In this document: one piece after another, positions 35,871 to 46,874 of the stretch
Position numbering within the stretch: the stretch's first letter is position 1
Layout: each line of letters starts with the position of its first letter
Assembly (NCBI GenBank): GCA_905147135.1
Contig: LR990051.1
Location: 17,885,115-17,949,114 of the forward strand
DNA: 64,000 nt
From: Blastobasis lacticolella
Taxonomy: Eukaryota > Arthropoda > Insecta > Lepidoptera > Blastobasidae
Direction: 5' to 3'
The notes under the pieces: generated by a model
Told to the model about the DNA's origin: nothing
The model's database searches: none
The model's input: only the letters and a program-made list of their open reading frames with translations
Made by a program: the position numbers and the translations under genes

Positions 35871-36992
35871 TCCATCCTACCGTCACGGGGTTAGGAGGCA
35901 CACCTACAGGTGACCAGTGACGAGCTCGTCGCGGTGCTGAAGTTCGATTCGTTCCTTGTATTTATCTAAGCAATTACTGTTTTCTAGGCACATTGTGTAT
36001 TTGGTACAAATTAAACATTCAATGTACTCCTATTATAGAAGTATTGTATTTTTTATGCTACTCAATGACAAACAAGCAGATAGTTCACCTGATAGTGAGT
36101 AGTAACTGTCTCCAATACCATCTACAATCCATACATTTAGGTTAAAACTAGGTAAATAGAATGCATTGAAATATTCATAATTCTGCCAGGAAAAGTAGAA
36201 AGTTCTAACCAAGATTATAAATCAAATTAGCAGAAAAAATTATACTTAGGTATATATTTTTTGCTGTTATTGTTTTAGCAATCACCATTTTCTCTATCAG
36301 TATCCATAATAATAACACTAGTTTGGTTTCATCCCGTACAATAAAAGGCCTGCTGGAAGAAATTTCATTACAGAAATAAGTTGGCCTGTTGTGTCTATTA
36401 TATTATGACATATAGATTTGTAACAATCTTGTGTACAATGAACAGTTAAAGAAATAAAATAGAATTCGAGCGCATAGGTACTTGAAACTCGGAGTGCCCA
36501 GTCAGTAGGTCGGCATTAGATTTGCTCGGATCACATTACCTCTAGCTCCGAGGCGGCTATCGTTGATTGAGCGGCTAAAATGTAGTACATGCCATTTTAC
36601 AAAAATAAAAAATATTGCCGAGTTTGAGTATTAAAATATATTTTAGCCGATGCATCAATTTTTAAACACATTTAAGAATGTTGACGTTTCTTTTGTATGA
36701 AATTTATGTTTAAATTTATATTTAGCTGCGATTAAGAATTAGATGTAGTCCGGTCCTCAAAAATAATACAGGAATAGAGATTAGTGCCAGTGTCTGTTTC
36801 GTCTCTTTTGATAATTTTAATATGCAGATATGTAGGATAGCGAAGGAAAAATATTCTATAGTTAGTTCTAGAAATATTCTTACTTCCTTGGCGAAGTCCT
36901 GGTGAAGTCCCCGGTACTTCCTTTGTGCCTCCGGCACAAAGATTTGTCAGAAGATCTTTCTTACACTCACTCTTCATTAAAATTATAATAAT
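35871..36992. other. Spacer, nothing recognised
   Basis: AT-rich sequence. Overlapping antisense frames near 36722-37055 show no domain signature. Confidence 0.35.
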
Positions 36993-37155
36993 CATGTTGG
37001 CGTTAACATCCCGGTTGTGCGCTGCGCAAGAGGGCCCGGGGTCCGCCTTGACCATGATCCAGGATTTGGCAGATCAGGTAATTGCTGTGGAGCGACTGCC
37101 ATCTGTCTTCCTTTACCCCGGTTAACAGGAGAACCTGACCAGATCTTATACATCG
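36993..37155 (-). mobile_element. SINE-1 3' half
   Basis: From the GGCGTTAACATCCCGGTTGT end through CAGGATTTGGCAGATCAGGT to AACCTGACCAGATC. The tRNA-like head is missing. Confidence 0.8.
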
Positions 37156-37239
37156 CAATCGGCTTCACCTATATATTACTACTACACCTATATAATACTT
37201 GGGGAATTCAAGGCATTGATTGCCGAGGGATAACATAGA

Positions 37240-37340
37240 TAATGAAATGAGCTGCCTGTTGAGGTTTTCAAAAGTGAGTACAATATGGAGTTCTTCAAGA
37301 AGGGTGTGAAAAGGTTTTTACGGGGACGGCAATACGCAAG
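37240..37340 (+). mobile_element. LINE ORF end fragment (family B2)
   Basis: Encodes remnants of ELP..VF..EYNMEFFKKGVKRFLRGRQ, matching the C-terminus at 61074-61322. The 3' UTR is absent. Confidence 0.6.
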
Positions 37341-37391
37341 ATCGGGCATATCACCCAGTCATCGTCATCGTCATCTTTGTTTTAATGTATC

Positions 37392-37668
37392 GGATGGCTT
37401 TGACCATGCTCCAGGATTTGGCAGAGCATGTAATCACTACGACTGCCATCTGATCACCGTGACTCTGTTAAGAGGGGAACCTGACCTGATTATTGGATCA
37501 TGGTCACATTCAGTCGCCTGAATGTGCACGTTTCATCACGATGTTTTCTCTCACCGCAAGAGCGTCGGTTAGTGTACAACTAATGTACATGGCGGCATTG
37601 GGATTCGAATACAATACCTCTCGCGAACAAGTCGGAGCCGTCAACCATTAAGCTACCGACACTCCACC
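37392..37668 (-). mobile_element. SINE-1, nearly complete
   Basis: Antisense body and tRNA-like head (GGGATTCGAAT ... AAGCTACCGACACTCC). It lacks the final CCCCGGG block. Second minus-strand SINE-1 within 700 bases. Confidence 0.8.
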
Positions 37669-38741
37669 ACAAAAGTACCGAGCTATAAATTTTATAAGGG
37701 TTCTTAAATTCGATTGTTAATGTTCATTGCACAAATAAACATTAGCAATGCATTCAAATTTAGATTGAAGTGTGATGTAACGTCAATTATTTTGTAAACT
37801 AAATTGGCCTTGACATTGTCTTATAAGGAATACAATGATAATAATGTGATTCAGAGAGAACGAACGCCAATGTTTTGAATGGAATGATATTGTTACTGGA
37901 CTTCCTAACTGGACTGGACAAGCTAATATTTGTTTGAAACTAAACTCGCGTTCTTTACACATATATGAGACGGGCTTTACACGCGACGTACCTTTTCGAT
38001 TTGTTTTCCCGATGTTTCGGTAGGGTTACACCCACCGTGGTCACGAGAAGACTGCAGTGGAGAGGTGACTGCTGTGGGGATGTGCTAATAGACTCCTACC
38101 CTCACATGGATGCGGGTAGGCGTCCTGTCCCACCCTCACATAGAATTGACAGTTTGTTGTTGATTCGGAACTTCACGGCACACAACACTCACCATGTTCA
38201 CGAATACGTCCGACGATAAATCTTCAGTCTTAAAGTAACTTATTTTACACACCACTAGATTCCGCGACACCGAAAGCTTAAGTATATCCGTTTTTCTATT
38301 AAAAGTTTTGTTGTACTTTTTAATTTCAATCGCTTCCCGAACCATACGCGGATAATATTGCCGGTCGAAAAAGTATCTAATATAATAATATAGATACAAG
38401 CTGTTAGGCAAACGTACAGTAGTTACCTATTTGGAGTAAATTGAACACCTAGTCTTAATTCTGCTGCCGAACAATAACACCTACATTAGTTCTGGTTTTA
38501 AAGCTATTATGAAGTAACTCTGTTGAACGTCGTATAACATTATCTTTGTTTGCATAAATTAAAAAAGTTTGTTTGAATCTATGTACTTAAGTATAGCAGT
38601 TGTAATTTGTAACAGTTTTGCTGTCTGGCTTGATAATCTATACGCTTGGCCGGCGAGTTGGAGATAAAATAACAGAAACACAACATAAAATACAAAGAGT
38701 TTTAACCTGTGAAAAAGCAGTGACTCGATCGTTGGTGGCAT
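37669..38741. other. Spacer with an unassigned repeat-like block
   Basis: At 37960-38220 a GC-richer block (CCCGATGTTTCGGT, CGTGGTCACGAGAAGACT) resembles a dispersed lepidopteran sequence I have seen but cannot place. The remainder is AT-rich and empty. Confidence 0.35.
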
Positions 38742-38872
38742 ATGAGGCCACAGCTAGGCCTTAGGTGTCCGACTCGTAAGCGAGAAATATCGGGTTCAAA
38801 CCCAACTGCAGTCAGGTAGCAATTATTCTTTTCTGAGTTATGTACATTAGTTGAACACTAACCGATGCTCTT
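38742..38872 (+). mobile_element. SINE-1 5' part, split by a LINE
   Basis: tRNA-like head with TCCGACTCGTAAGCGAGA and a damaged B box (GGTTCAAACCC), running to AACCGATGCTCTTA, where the LINE tail begins. The 3' part resumes at 40509. Confidence 0.8.
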
Positions 38873-40508
38873 ATTTTATTTTATTTTATTTTTTATTTTA
38901 TTTTATTTGGAAGACCAACAGCTATCCAACAACATAATAATAACAATCTTACGAAACAGAAAGCCAATTACAGGTCTTCGCTGATAGACTTTGGAATACA
39001 AATAAGAAAATCGGTTGATACACCTATACCGAGAATAAATTGGACACTTAAAACTAATACAGTAGTACCACAGTATTACTACAACTAGTACACTACTACA
39101 GTATCTACATATTACACATAAACTAAATTTAAAACTATTTTACTATCAAACTATTACAATATTATACTAGTAGTTCAATAACCAAACATGCTCGCCCACA
39201 ATGTAACAAATTAAGAAATTATTAATATTAGAAAATTATTTGTCAAAAGCCCTCCGCGTTAACAGACGTCTTGCCGCTACAACGCTTGTGTTAAATAGAT
39301 CTATATCAGTTTCCAACGCTAAGTTATTAAAGTTCCTACAAGCACGCCAGAGGAATGTATTCTGAGTGTAATTCGTAGACACAGTGCTAAGGGAGAATAC
39401 ATTATTATGACGTAGATTTCTTACGGGCACACATAAATTTAATTTAGAAAGAAGCTCGGGACAATCAATAATGCCAGTGGAAATTTTCAATAAAAATACC
39501 ATGTCTGCGGTCTCACGGCGTTTCACGAGCGGAACCAAATGGTGTCGACTACACACATCCAGGTAATTCTCTGAGTGATACTCCTCACCTAGGCGAAAGC
39601 ACAAGTAACGAACAAACCTTCTCTGAATGTTCTCGATGCGCCTGACGTATACCATATATGCAGGGTTCCAAATTTGAGACGCGTACTCCAGGTTACTGCG
39701 CACGAAAGTGCAATAAAGAATTTTTAAAGTTTTCGCTTTGGAGAAGTCCCTGGAGCAACGCATCACAAATCCCAACATTTTAAATGCTTTATTGATGATG
39801 GCATTCATGTGAACGTCGAACATTAGTTTGCAGTCGTGTATTACACCTAAATCGCGCATGGAAATCTCCCTAGAGAGACCTGAGTTCAGCAACTTATAAT
39901 CAAAGGCAACCAGTTTCCGCTTTCGGGAGAAGGTGACAATGCAGCACTTTGCTGGATTCAAATCAAGATGGTTCTCATGGCAATATAGCTCAAGCCTTGA
40001 AATATCATCCTGCAAAGATAAAGCGTCAGCCAGAGTAGCGTCTGCTTTAAATATTTTCATATCATCCGCAAAACACAATAACTTTGATGAATGAAGACAG
40101 CTTTCAATGTCGTTGATGAAAATGATGAAAAGCAAAGGTCCCAGCAATGAACCCTGTGGTACCCCGCTAGAGACGTCAACCCAGCTAGAAATGTAGTTAT
40201 TGACCACGACAGCTTGACTCCGATTCATCAAATAGGATGAGAACCATCTCAGCAGATCCCCACTGATTCCTACAAGCAAAAGTTTACTAAGTAGTATGTC
40301 ATGCCGAATACGATCAAATGCTTTGCTGTAGTCTGTATATAGAACGTCCACCTGGATACCACTATCCATAGCTTCCGTTAGAAAGGAGTTGAGCAAGACT
40401 AGGTTCGAGACTGTTGATCGCCCTTTCAAAAATCCGTGCTGCGTTGGACTAAGTAAGTGTTTGACTGCGAAAAAGACTTACTTCTCCTCTTCTTTTTTCC
40501 CCGTCTTT
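38873..40508 (-). mobile_element. 5'-truncated CR1/Jockey-group LINE inserted in SINE-1
   Basis: Antisense element. The (TAAAA)n-type tail reads TTTTA repeats at 38873-38908. A 3' UTR follows to about 39235, then the reverse transcriptase ORF to about 40463. The last 40-odd bases before the SINE resumes are a pyrimidine-rich tract. About 60 bp of SINE sequence is missing between the two halves, so this insertion involved a target deletion, not a duplication. Confidence 0.85.
39236..40429 (-). CDS. Partial non-LTR retrotransposon reverse transcriptase
   Basis: An intact frame of 397 codons, open a further ten or so codons upstream (HLLSPTQHGFLKGRS), where a TAA closes it. Domain order: RT fingers and palm with GRSTVSNL (residues 3-10), YTDYSKAFDRIRHD (31-44), SGVPQGSLLGPLLF (about 87-100) and the catalytic FADDMKIF (about 119-126). 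Then the thumb and a post-RT region with GVIHDCKL and CTFVRSNLEYASQIWNP. The endonuclease and the start of the ORF are missing, so it cannot be autonomous. FADD and the post-RT region suggest the CR1/Jockey group; the exact clade is not decided. The open frame over 1.2 kb implies a young insertion. Confidence 0.9.
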   Translation of the reverse strand: MKGRSTVSNLVLLNSFLTEAMDSGIQVDVLYTDYSKAFDRIRHDILLSKLLLVGISGDLLRWFSSYLMNRSQAVVVNNYISSWVDVSSGVPQGSLLGPLLFIIFINDIESCLHSSKLLCFADDMKIFKADATLADALSLQDDISRLELYCHENHLDLNPAKCCIVTFSRKRKLVAFDYKLLNSGLSREISMRDLGVIHDCKLMFDVHMNAIINKAFKMLGFVMRCSRDFSKAKTLKILYCTFVRSNLEYASQIWNPAYMVYVRRIENIQRRFVRYLCFRLGEEYHSENYLDVCSRHHLVPLVKRRETADMVFLLKISTGIIDCPELLSKLNLCVPVRNLRHNNVFSLSTVSTNYTQNTFLWRACRNFNNLALETDIDLFNTSVVAARRLLTRRAFDK

Positions 40509-40673
40509 TTCCATTTTTATTTCCAATCTGGTCAGGTTCCCCTGTTAACACGGTAACGATGGTTAGATGGCAGTCGCTCCTCTGCAATTACCTGATTTGT
40601 CAAACCCTGGATCATAGTCAAAGCGGACCCGGGGTCCTCGTGCGCTAATGCACAACCGTGATATTAACGCCAA
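40509..40673 (+). mobile_element. SINE-1 3' part, split by a LINE
   Basis: Resumes at CCAATCTGGTCAGGTTCCCC and ends ATTAACGCCAAGAT. Together with 38742-38872 it makes one SINE minus about 60 bp. Confidence 0.8.
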
Positions 40674-40716
40674 GATATTAATTTAATACCCCCTATGGTA
40701 GATACCTATGTTTTTT
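40674..40716. repeat. 43-bp target-site duplication, left copy
   Basis: Perfectly repeated at 40971-41013 (starts GATATTAATTTAATACCCCC, ends in six T). It flanks the SINE-3-like element. Confidence 0.95.
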
Positions 40717-40970
40717 AGCCGTGTGGTGACCGGTAGAGTAGAATAGCACCAACCCCTTACACTCGTGGGTGTCGTACAAGGCGACTAACGTTTAGAGGCA
40801 AAATATCTAGTCTCCATAAACTGGAAAATGGGCAGCAGCGTTTTTCATTGTTATGTTTGCAACACTGCGATCTCCAACCCGCCTGCCAAGCGTGGAGATT
40901 ATGGCAATAACCTCCCCTTTTGCGGGAGAGGCCCAAAGTCCTGTAGTGGACTGTTATGGGCTGTGATGAT
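40717..40970 (+). mobile_element. SINE-3-like element, 254 bp
   Basis: The best reference copy: starts AGCCGTGTGGTGACCGG and ends GGGCTGTGATGAT. It lies between perfect 43-bp direct repeats, so its borders are exact. It has no protein-coding capacity and no clear tRNA-like head. The (GAT)n end resembles RTE-clade tails, so an RTE partner may mobilise it (inference). Confidence 0.9.
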
Positions 40971-41013
40971 GATATTAATTTAATACCCCCTATGGTAGAT
41001 ACCTATGTTTTTT
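40971..41013. repeat. 43-bp target-site duplication, right copy
   Basis: Identical to 40674-40716. Confidence 0.95.
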
Positions 41014-41387
41014 TTATTTTTTTGCAACTGTCATTTATTTCTGGCACAAGGAGTCATTTGTTGAAGTGCTAATAGCGATTGTGAGATTCAGTAGCGTCCG
41101 AGACCCCAGAAAATAATTCTCAACAACTTCTTACTTGGTTTGCCTCTCACAATTGTGATTGTAGTATCTAGTTGTCTAGTAGTAGTAGTAGTCTAGTAGT
41201 ATTTTATTTAGTATTAGGTACTTCAGTAGGTACTAGTATCGTTAATGTGCACGCCGTCTGCCTCTCTTATTTTTCCCTGTCTCTTCCGTAGGTATGCGAT
41301 AAGATATTTCTTATGAAATAAGCTGTACCTGTTGTGTTAAGTTTCTTAATGACATTAAAATATGCCTTTGCCTTTTCGCTGCCAGAG

Positions 41388-41760
41388 CAGTTTTTTTTTT
41401 TTTTTTTTTTATCCGGCATGCGGCCGACCTGATGGAAAGTGGTCACCGCCGCCTATGGACATCAGCAACACCAGGGGAGTCACCAATGCGTTGCCCGCCT
41501 CTGAAGAGACCTCTAATATACCTCTTGAACGATCCCATGTCATAGTCCAAAGCAAACACTGTGGCTGGGAGCTCATTCCACATTTGAATAGTACGAGCGA
41601 GAAACGTTCTTTCAAACTTTCGCGTGGTGACCAACAGAGGGTCTACGTAGAGGGGATGAGTACCCAGCCCACGGCGGGTGGTGCGATGGCGGAATTGTGC
41701 TGTTGGCACCAGATCGAAAAGTTCCTCGGAACACTCCCCATTGTACAGCCGGTAGAACAA
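41388..41760 (-). mobile_element. LINE 3' end (family B), 370 bp
   Basis: A poly-T run of about 20 bases, then the antisense 3' UTR and ORF end. The longest open stretch reads LARTIQMWNELPATVFALDY. The intact reading and long A-tail suggest a fairly young copy. Confidence 0.85.
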
Positions 41761-41850
41761 ACTGCCTGGTGTTGCTAATGTGTATAGGCAGCGGTGACGA
41801 CTTTCCAGCAAATGGCCCGCTTGCCTGTTTTAGGCAAACAGGTATATACG
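41761..41850 (+). mobile_element. LINE 3' end (family B), inverted partner
   Basis: CCTGGTGTTGCTAATGTGTA to CCCGCTTGCCTGTTTTAGGC is the family B end in the sense orientation. It meets the preceding minus-strand copy head-to-head. CACCACACGGC at 41947-41957 is a vestige of SINE-3. Confidence 0.65.
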
Positions 41851-42191
41851 TATAACATAAACAAAAATGAAAATGTGTATACCTGTTATTATTATTCACA
41901 ATAAGCTGTTAAATAAATAGAATTTAAGCTTAGTCTATCGGCCGAACACCACACGGCAAGTGGCGGAGTTTTTCTCGATCAAATTCGAACTATGCATAGA
42001 TACAGTACGGTCTAGACTTCTTATTCTCGCCCGAGCCCACGACGAGCGTGTTACTTTAATTGGAACCGTATTGTTGACGCACGGATTTCAATTGATCCAT
42101 TCTAGTACTCCATTCATCTTATGTGGCTGTGTGGAGATGCATTCACGCTTAACCTACAGTTTCCTTTAATCTATCCTTCTTGTAGTCTCGT

Positions 42192-42287
42192 TGAATATTA
42201 ACTGATGCTCTTACGATCGCGATGCAGAATCAGGCGACTGAATGCGTAACCTCTAAACTGGTCAGGTTCCCCTGGTAACAGGGTACG
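42192..42287 (+). mobile_element. SINE-1 central fragment
   Basis: TGATGCTCTTACG through AGGCGACTGAATGCGTAACC to CAGGTTCCCCTGGTAACAGG. Head and tail are missing. Confidence 0.65.
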
Positions 42288-42296
42288 CGTCGACAA

Positions 42297-42480
42297 CGAG
42301 GGCCCGGCCTTACCTGCTAAAGTGTTCTCCGAATAATACCAGCTGGACTCCTTCAAGGCCAGAGTGAATAGGCTGGTGTCCAAATAGCTATTTAATCGGG
42401 CTTTGCCCCACCACTTATACCCATCGCTGTAGCTCCTGTGTATCCAGGCTCTACAGCTACGACCACACACAGGACCTGAG
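42297..42480 (+). mobile_element. Possible LINE ORF end (family C-like)
   Basis: GACTCCTTCAAGGCCAGAGT and GAATAGGCTGGTGTCC encode remnants of LDSFKARVNRL, similar to family C, but the downstream sequence differs. Confidence 0.5.
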
Positions 42481-43995
42481 TTTTGACACTCAGGCATGAG
42501 AATAAGCTAATACCATCAAACACTGTCTTGGAACCAGCAACAAATTTAATCAAAAAGTAACAGGTAGGTGCAGAAAAGATAGTGATTCCGACTTCAAATT
42601 AGGTTAACATATCGACCATATTATCTCGACCGTATTATCTCTTACGATTCAGAGAGATGGCGGTCTAATGCCTAGTATGTATTTAATAAATTTGAAATCC
42701 AATTTTAGATAACATGCATCACACCTAACGCAACAATAATAAAACACAAACCTTTACTTGTTAACGATAAAACTGTTAATCTCACTTTCAGATCTTGCAA
42801 TCTCATTAGGTAACATTGTAATTAATGTTTAAAGTACCCATTCATAAATAAACAATATTCAATATCCAATCATAGCGCGTGTACGAATGTTCCTATTGTG
42901 ACATAATTGATAAGTGCTATTTATTATTTAAAGTCTAGCAAGCGTTGGCAACGCAACCTGCGTCGCCGACGCTTACTATAATATAAACTAATAATTATAC
43001 CTTTTCGTGCTAGGAGAACTCCACAAAGTCTATATATTATAGGTATTTGATTTATATCCCAAACTATTGAACCGATTTTAATTAGACAAAGCTGAGAACC
43101 GTTTCGATTAATCTGGGTGTCAAATAGAAAGTATCACTGATTCAAAGCCACGTTAAATTTATTACATGCCTAAATATTTTGAGGAATTTGTGAAAGAGTG
43201 TGTGAAGGTTGTGGAAGGAGAAATTACAACAAGGAGTTCTCCAAGAATGGGGTGAAAAGGTTCGGCAAATCGTGCTTGATATCTCTTTTACTGCAAACTG
43301 TTGTTGGCGGGTTCTGCAGCCAGGCTGGCCGGCTGGCTGGCTGGTAGGAAGGAAATCCTTATACGACCACTTTGTTGTCCATCCCATCCGCGTGGCTAGC
43401 TATCGGACACTTAATATCCTTTTTTTCAGGAGCAGAAAATAAGATCCAACATTAGAGAGGGTCCTATGAAGTTGTAAACCATCAGGCATCTGAGGAAACA
43501 CAATCAAAAGAAATAATCTGACCCATTAAACTTGGGAACAACCTAGGTTTAAAAGCACAGTAAGACAAAGAGTTGCCTCTTTTAAGAAAAAAACTGCTTT
43601 CGGAACATACAGCCGTTGGTTTTAACGTGAAACGTCGACCTAATAGTCGGTTTTATCAAAAAGTATTTCTTAAATGCGTTAGATAAATTACATTTTATTG
43701 CAAAACTGCATTTTTAAAAGCAGATTTACCAAACACTTATGAAAAGTTTTACTTTTGTGAATAAAATAGTGCTGACACTATTTTATTACAAGAAGGGCTT
43801 TGCCTTGGCAAAGGCGCCAGAGTAGCGCTCATCTGGGAGAGATTACCCCATATCACGCACTCCTAATTGAATCAATTTTACTGTCGCGACTGACTGCCCT
43901 CCTTACGGCGGCAGTACGGTCCCCAGCGTAGGGACGGCCGTATTAGGGCCTGTACTACCGTTGACCGCGAGTTTTGTAGTTTCGTACGCCATAGG
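42481..43995. other. Spacer with weak repeat remnants
   Basis: 43015-43140 resembles a degenerate Helitron-like internal sequence (AACTATTGAACCGATTTTAA). 43205-43275 may be a B2 LINE remnant (AAGGAGTTCTCCAAGAATGG). The rest is AT-rich and unassigned. Confidence 0.4.
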
Positions 43996-44421
43996 TAGGG
44001 TTGCCAACTTTTTTTAGACCAAATATAGTATTTTCGGGTTTAGAAGCCACAAAAATATAGAAGATAGGTAATTGATAAAAAAATATATAGTAGGTTTTTA
44101 AATAAAATGTACGTACTATATTATTTCTTTAATGTATATTTTCTGCTACATTGAGGTTCATAACTGTTTTGTTTTATTTAACTTGAGTTTGAAGTAACGT
44201 CATACAAATGTCAAGACTCAAGATCGTTCTGAAATATTCGATTTGCATCAGGAAATTTTTTTTTGAGGGTCTTATGGACGCGTTCCGTTTTGCGGTAAGT
44301 GGTAATGTTTTGCTAATTAAATATAGTAGTTTCGCCTACTATATTTTAATTTATAGTAAGTAGACTCGTAATATAGTAGGATACTATATTATATAGTAGG
44401 GTTGGCAACCTTAGCCATAGG
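43988..44421. mobile_element. hAT-type MITE, 418 bp, with 8-bp target duplication
   Basis: The element proper is 43996-44413. Its ends are TAGGGTTGCCAAC and, at the right, the complement of TAAGGTTGCCAAC (one mismatch). It is flanked by a perfect 8-bp duplication GCCATAGG (43988-43995 and 44414-44421). Eight-bp duplications and TAGGG-type ends are hAT hallmarks. The interior is AT-rich with repeated ATATAGTAG motifs and no coding sequence. Confidence 0.9.
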
Positions 44422-44437
44422 CTACAACTACTTACAC

Positions 44438-45103
44438 AGCCGTGTGGTGTCCGGCAGAGTAGAATAGCACCAACCCCATACACTCGTGGGTATCGTACAA
44501 GGCGACTAATGTTTTCGATGCAACAGATCTGGAATCTCTGTAGGCTGGTAAATGGGCAGCAGCGTTTTCTATTGTGATATTTACAACACGATCTTTAAAC
44601 CGCCTGCCTGGAGATAACCTATGGAGATATGGCAATAACCTCCCCTTAGATTAGATTAGATATACCCGGGCATTTATCGTAACTCGACGACCTTGGGCCT
44701 CTTTTACGTGAGGGTGGAAATTATAGTTTGGGTAACACTAATGTTCCTACCAACCCAATTCCTCAAGGAAATTCAAGAGACACTTCGGTCTCCGGAAGAT
44801 CTCCGAGAGGGTGGTTGGTTGTCCTAAATACTTTGACCTATAAGAAGCCACGCCACTGCATTTTAGCAGGACATGGGCAGCTGTTACTTCTTCCTCTAGG
44901 CATGCTCTGCACACTGGGCTGTCCGTCAGACCTATAGTGAAAAGGTGTTTATTATACGGGCCGTGTCCTGTTAGTGCCCCGGTTACCATTCGGAGTTGTT
45001 TTTTTTTGTTACTTTTATAAGTTTGTTGGATAGAGAGGAGAACCTCCTCTTTCAAGGGAGAGTCCTAAATTCTGCAGTGGACTGTTACAGGCTGTGATGA
45101 CGA
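44438..45103 (+). mobile_element. SINE-3-like element interrupted by an R1-like LINE tail
   Basis: SINE-3 runs from AGCCGTGTGGTGTCCGGCAG to CTCCCCTT (44647). It resumes at about 45053 with TTCAAGGGAGAGTCCTAAAT and ends GGCTGTGATGA. Confidence 0.85.
44648..45052 (-). mobile_element. R1/I-group LINE 3' end nested in SINE-3
   Basis: Antisense ORF end of about 100 codons carrying TGHGPYNKHLFTIGL and a CX2CX8HX4C finger (CRACLEEEVTAAHVLLKC). This is the C-terminal domain that follows RNase H in R1/I-type elements. The 3' tail is a TCTAA-type repeat (AGATTAGATTAGA in plus text) instead of poly-A. Near-identical AACCTCCYCTT sequences on both sides (about 12 bp) look like the target duplication. The upstream RT and endonuclease are absent. 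Confidence 0.85.
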
Positions 45104-45388
45104 CGCTACGATTCTTATCGTCTTTGATATCGTAGGCCTGTCCTACCTACATAATATATCGGTCCCTTTGTTCCCTCGTAACGTATAAATGAACGAATCC
45201 ATTTTGACGTTGATTGGTTTCGATGGCGAGGCTCTATAAATGTTGGAATGACGAATTGCGGAAAAGTTATTCTATGCTAAGGGATGTTTTAAAGATGATT
45301 TATGCTAAGCCGTACCGAGCACAAGTGTGCCTTGAACGGTGTTTATATTATCATCTTGATGTTAATATTAGGTTATCAGTGGTGTTCT
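45104..45388. other. Short spacer
   Basis: No recognisable gene or element; a 67-codon frame at 45214-45417 runs into the SINE and is not a gene. Confidence 0.35.
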
Positions 45389-45694
45389 TACGCGCGAGGA
45401 CCCGGGGTCCGCCTTGACCATGATTAGGCATATCAGGTAATTACAGTGGAGCAACTGCGATCTGACCTCCGCGGCCCTGCTACCAGGGGAACCTGACCAG
45501 ATTGGATCATGGTTATGCATTTAGTCGCTTGATGTGCAGGTTTCATTACCTTTTTGTCACTGTAAGAGCATCGATTAGTATTCAACTAATGTATGTAACT
45601 CAGTAAAGAGACATTGGTACATGACGCTCTGAGATTCGAACCCAGTATCTCTCGTTTACGAGTCTAATCCCTTAACCATTAGGCCATTGGCGTG
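45389..45694 (-). mobile_element. SINE-1, nearly full length
   Basis: Antisense, from GCGCGAGGACCCGGGGTCCG to the tRNA-like head (GAGATTCGAACCC ... TTAACCATTAGGCCATTGG). The extreme 3' AACGCCAAG end is missing. Confidence 0.85.
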
Positions 45695-46874
45695 CCATGA
45701 ACTGTGTGTATACTTCAATATCTGCACTATACTGTAATATATACCTATAGTTATTACCTCAGTTATCCCAACTATACTAGTGTACCACCTAAGACATCGC
45801 ACGACCTACTTATTTTGACCTGCCCTACAAAACAGTGTTGCCGTAACTGAGTTCCCAAAACGTACATATCCAGCGCTGAAAAGGTACATTTTGTGGTAAA
45901 AAGGATAGTACATAAGATTTTTTTAAGAGTCACTGATCACATAAAAGACATTTCATTTCATTTCATCAGTTTTTTCCCCTAAACTCATAGACACTTCTTA
46001 ACCGCGAATTTTGTTCCTCATCGGATATTCAGGCATTGTGAATCTCCCAATCTATTTACTGTTGGCAAAGAAATAAGTGTAGTCATTTGTTAATGTGTGA
46101 AAGGGATGCTTAAACAAAATAATAATAATGCTTAAATAATTTTGTTTTTATAAATTGCAGTTTAGTTATTGGGCGTGCAACTTGATAATGTATCTATTAT
46201 AAATATAATTAGATTACTTTTAAACTGTGAAATAAATAAATAGACACGGTGTACTACTAGAGTGGTAGAGATGTAACGTGCACGGTTTTTAAACTGTACG
46301 TTTCGAACCCTTTAAAAGCTCAAAGGGCATGTTAAATAGCCCTATTACACATGGCACATGGGAAGCTAAAAAGATACGTCAAATTTCCCATTACCTACAT
46401 ATAGCACATGACACAGGAGGCTTAAAGGTACGTCAAATGTGTAAAATGTACGCTGACGGCAACACTGCTAGCAATGGTCGTGGCTAAGTCATTGAGGTCT
46501 CCTAATTTATGTAAAGGGATTATTAACTCCTTGGGGTGCCAAGGTCCCTCATTCGGTGCCTACCCTTTTGTACTTTAACCATGCAGGGGAATAGAATAGG
46601 TCGGAACTTTGAAGTGGTCTTATCAGATGCAGTATATATAATAAGTATATTGTATATAGTAACTGTAATTAATAACCTAATTTGTGCAACGCATTAGTTT
46701 TAAGCTGTAATGTTGTACAAAAGTATGAATAAATAAATAAATAAATATGTATCTCAAAATTAATATCCACATAGGTTTGTAGACAGCGCCACCAATTTAT
46801 CTTTGATATGGCGAAATTATAATAGAAACTACAACCACCACGTTGATATGTCGTTAGATTGTCAGCGTCTACTA
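45695..46874. other. Spacer, nothing recognised
   Basis: AT-rich sequence. Two partially repeated stretches around 46325-46440 (ACATGGCACATGGGAAGC, AGCACATGACACAGGAGGC, each followed by ACGTCAAAT) look like a decayed 60-70 bp tandem duplication. Confidence 0.4.
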
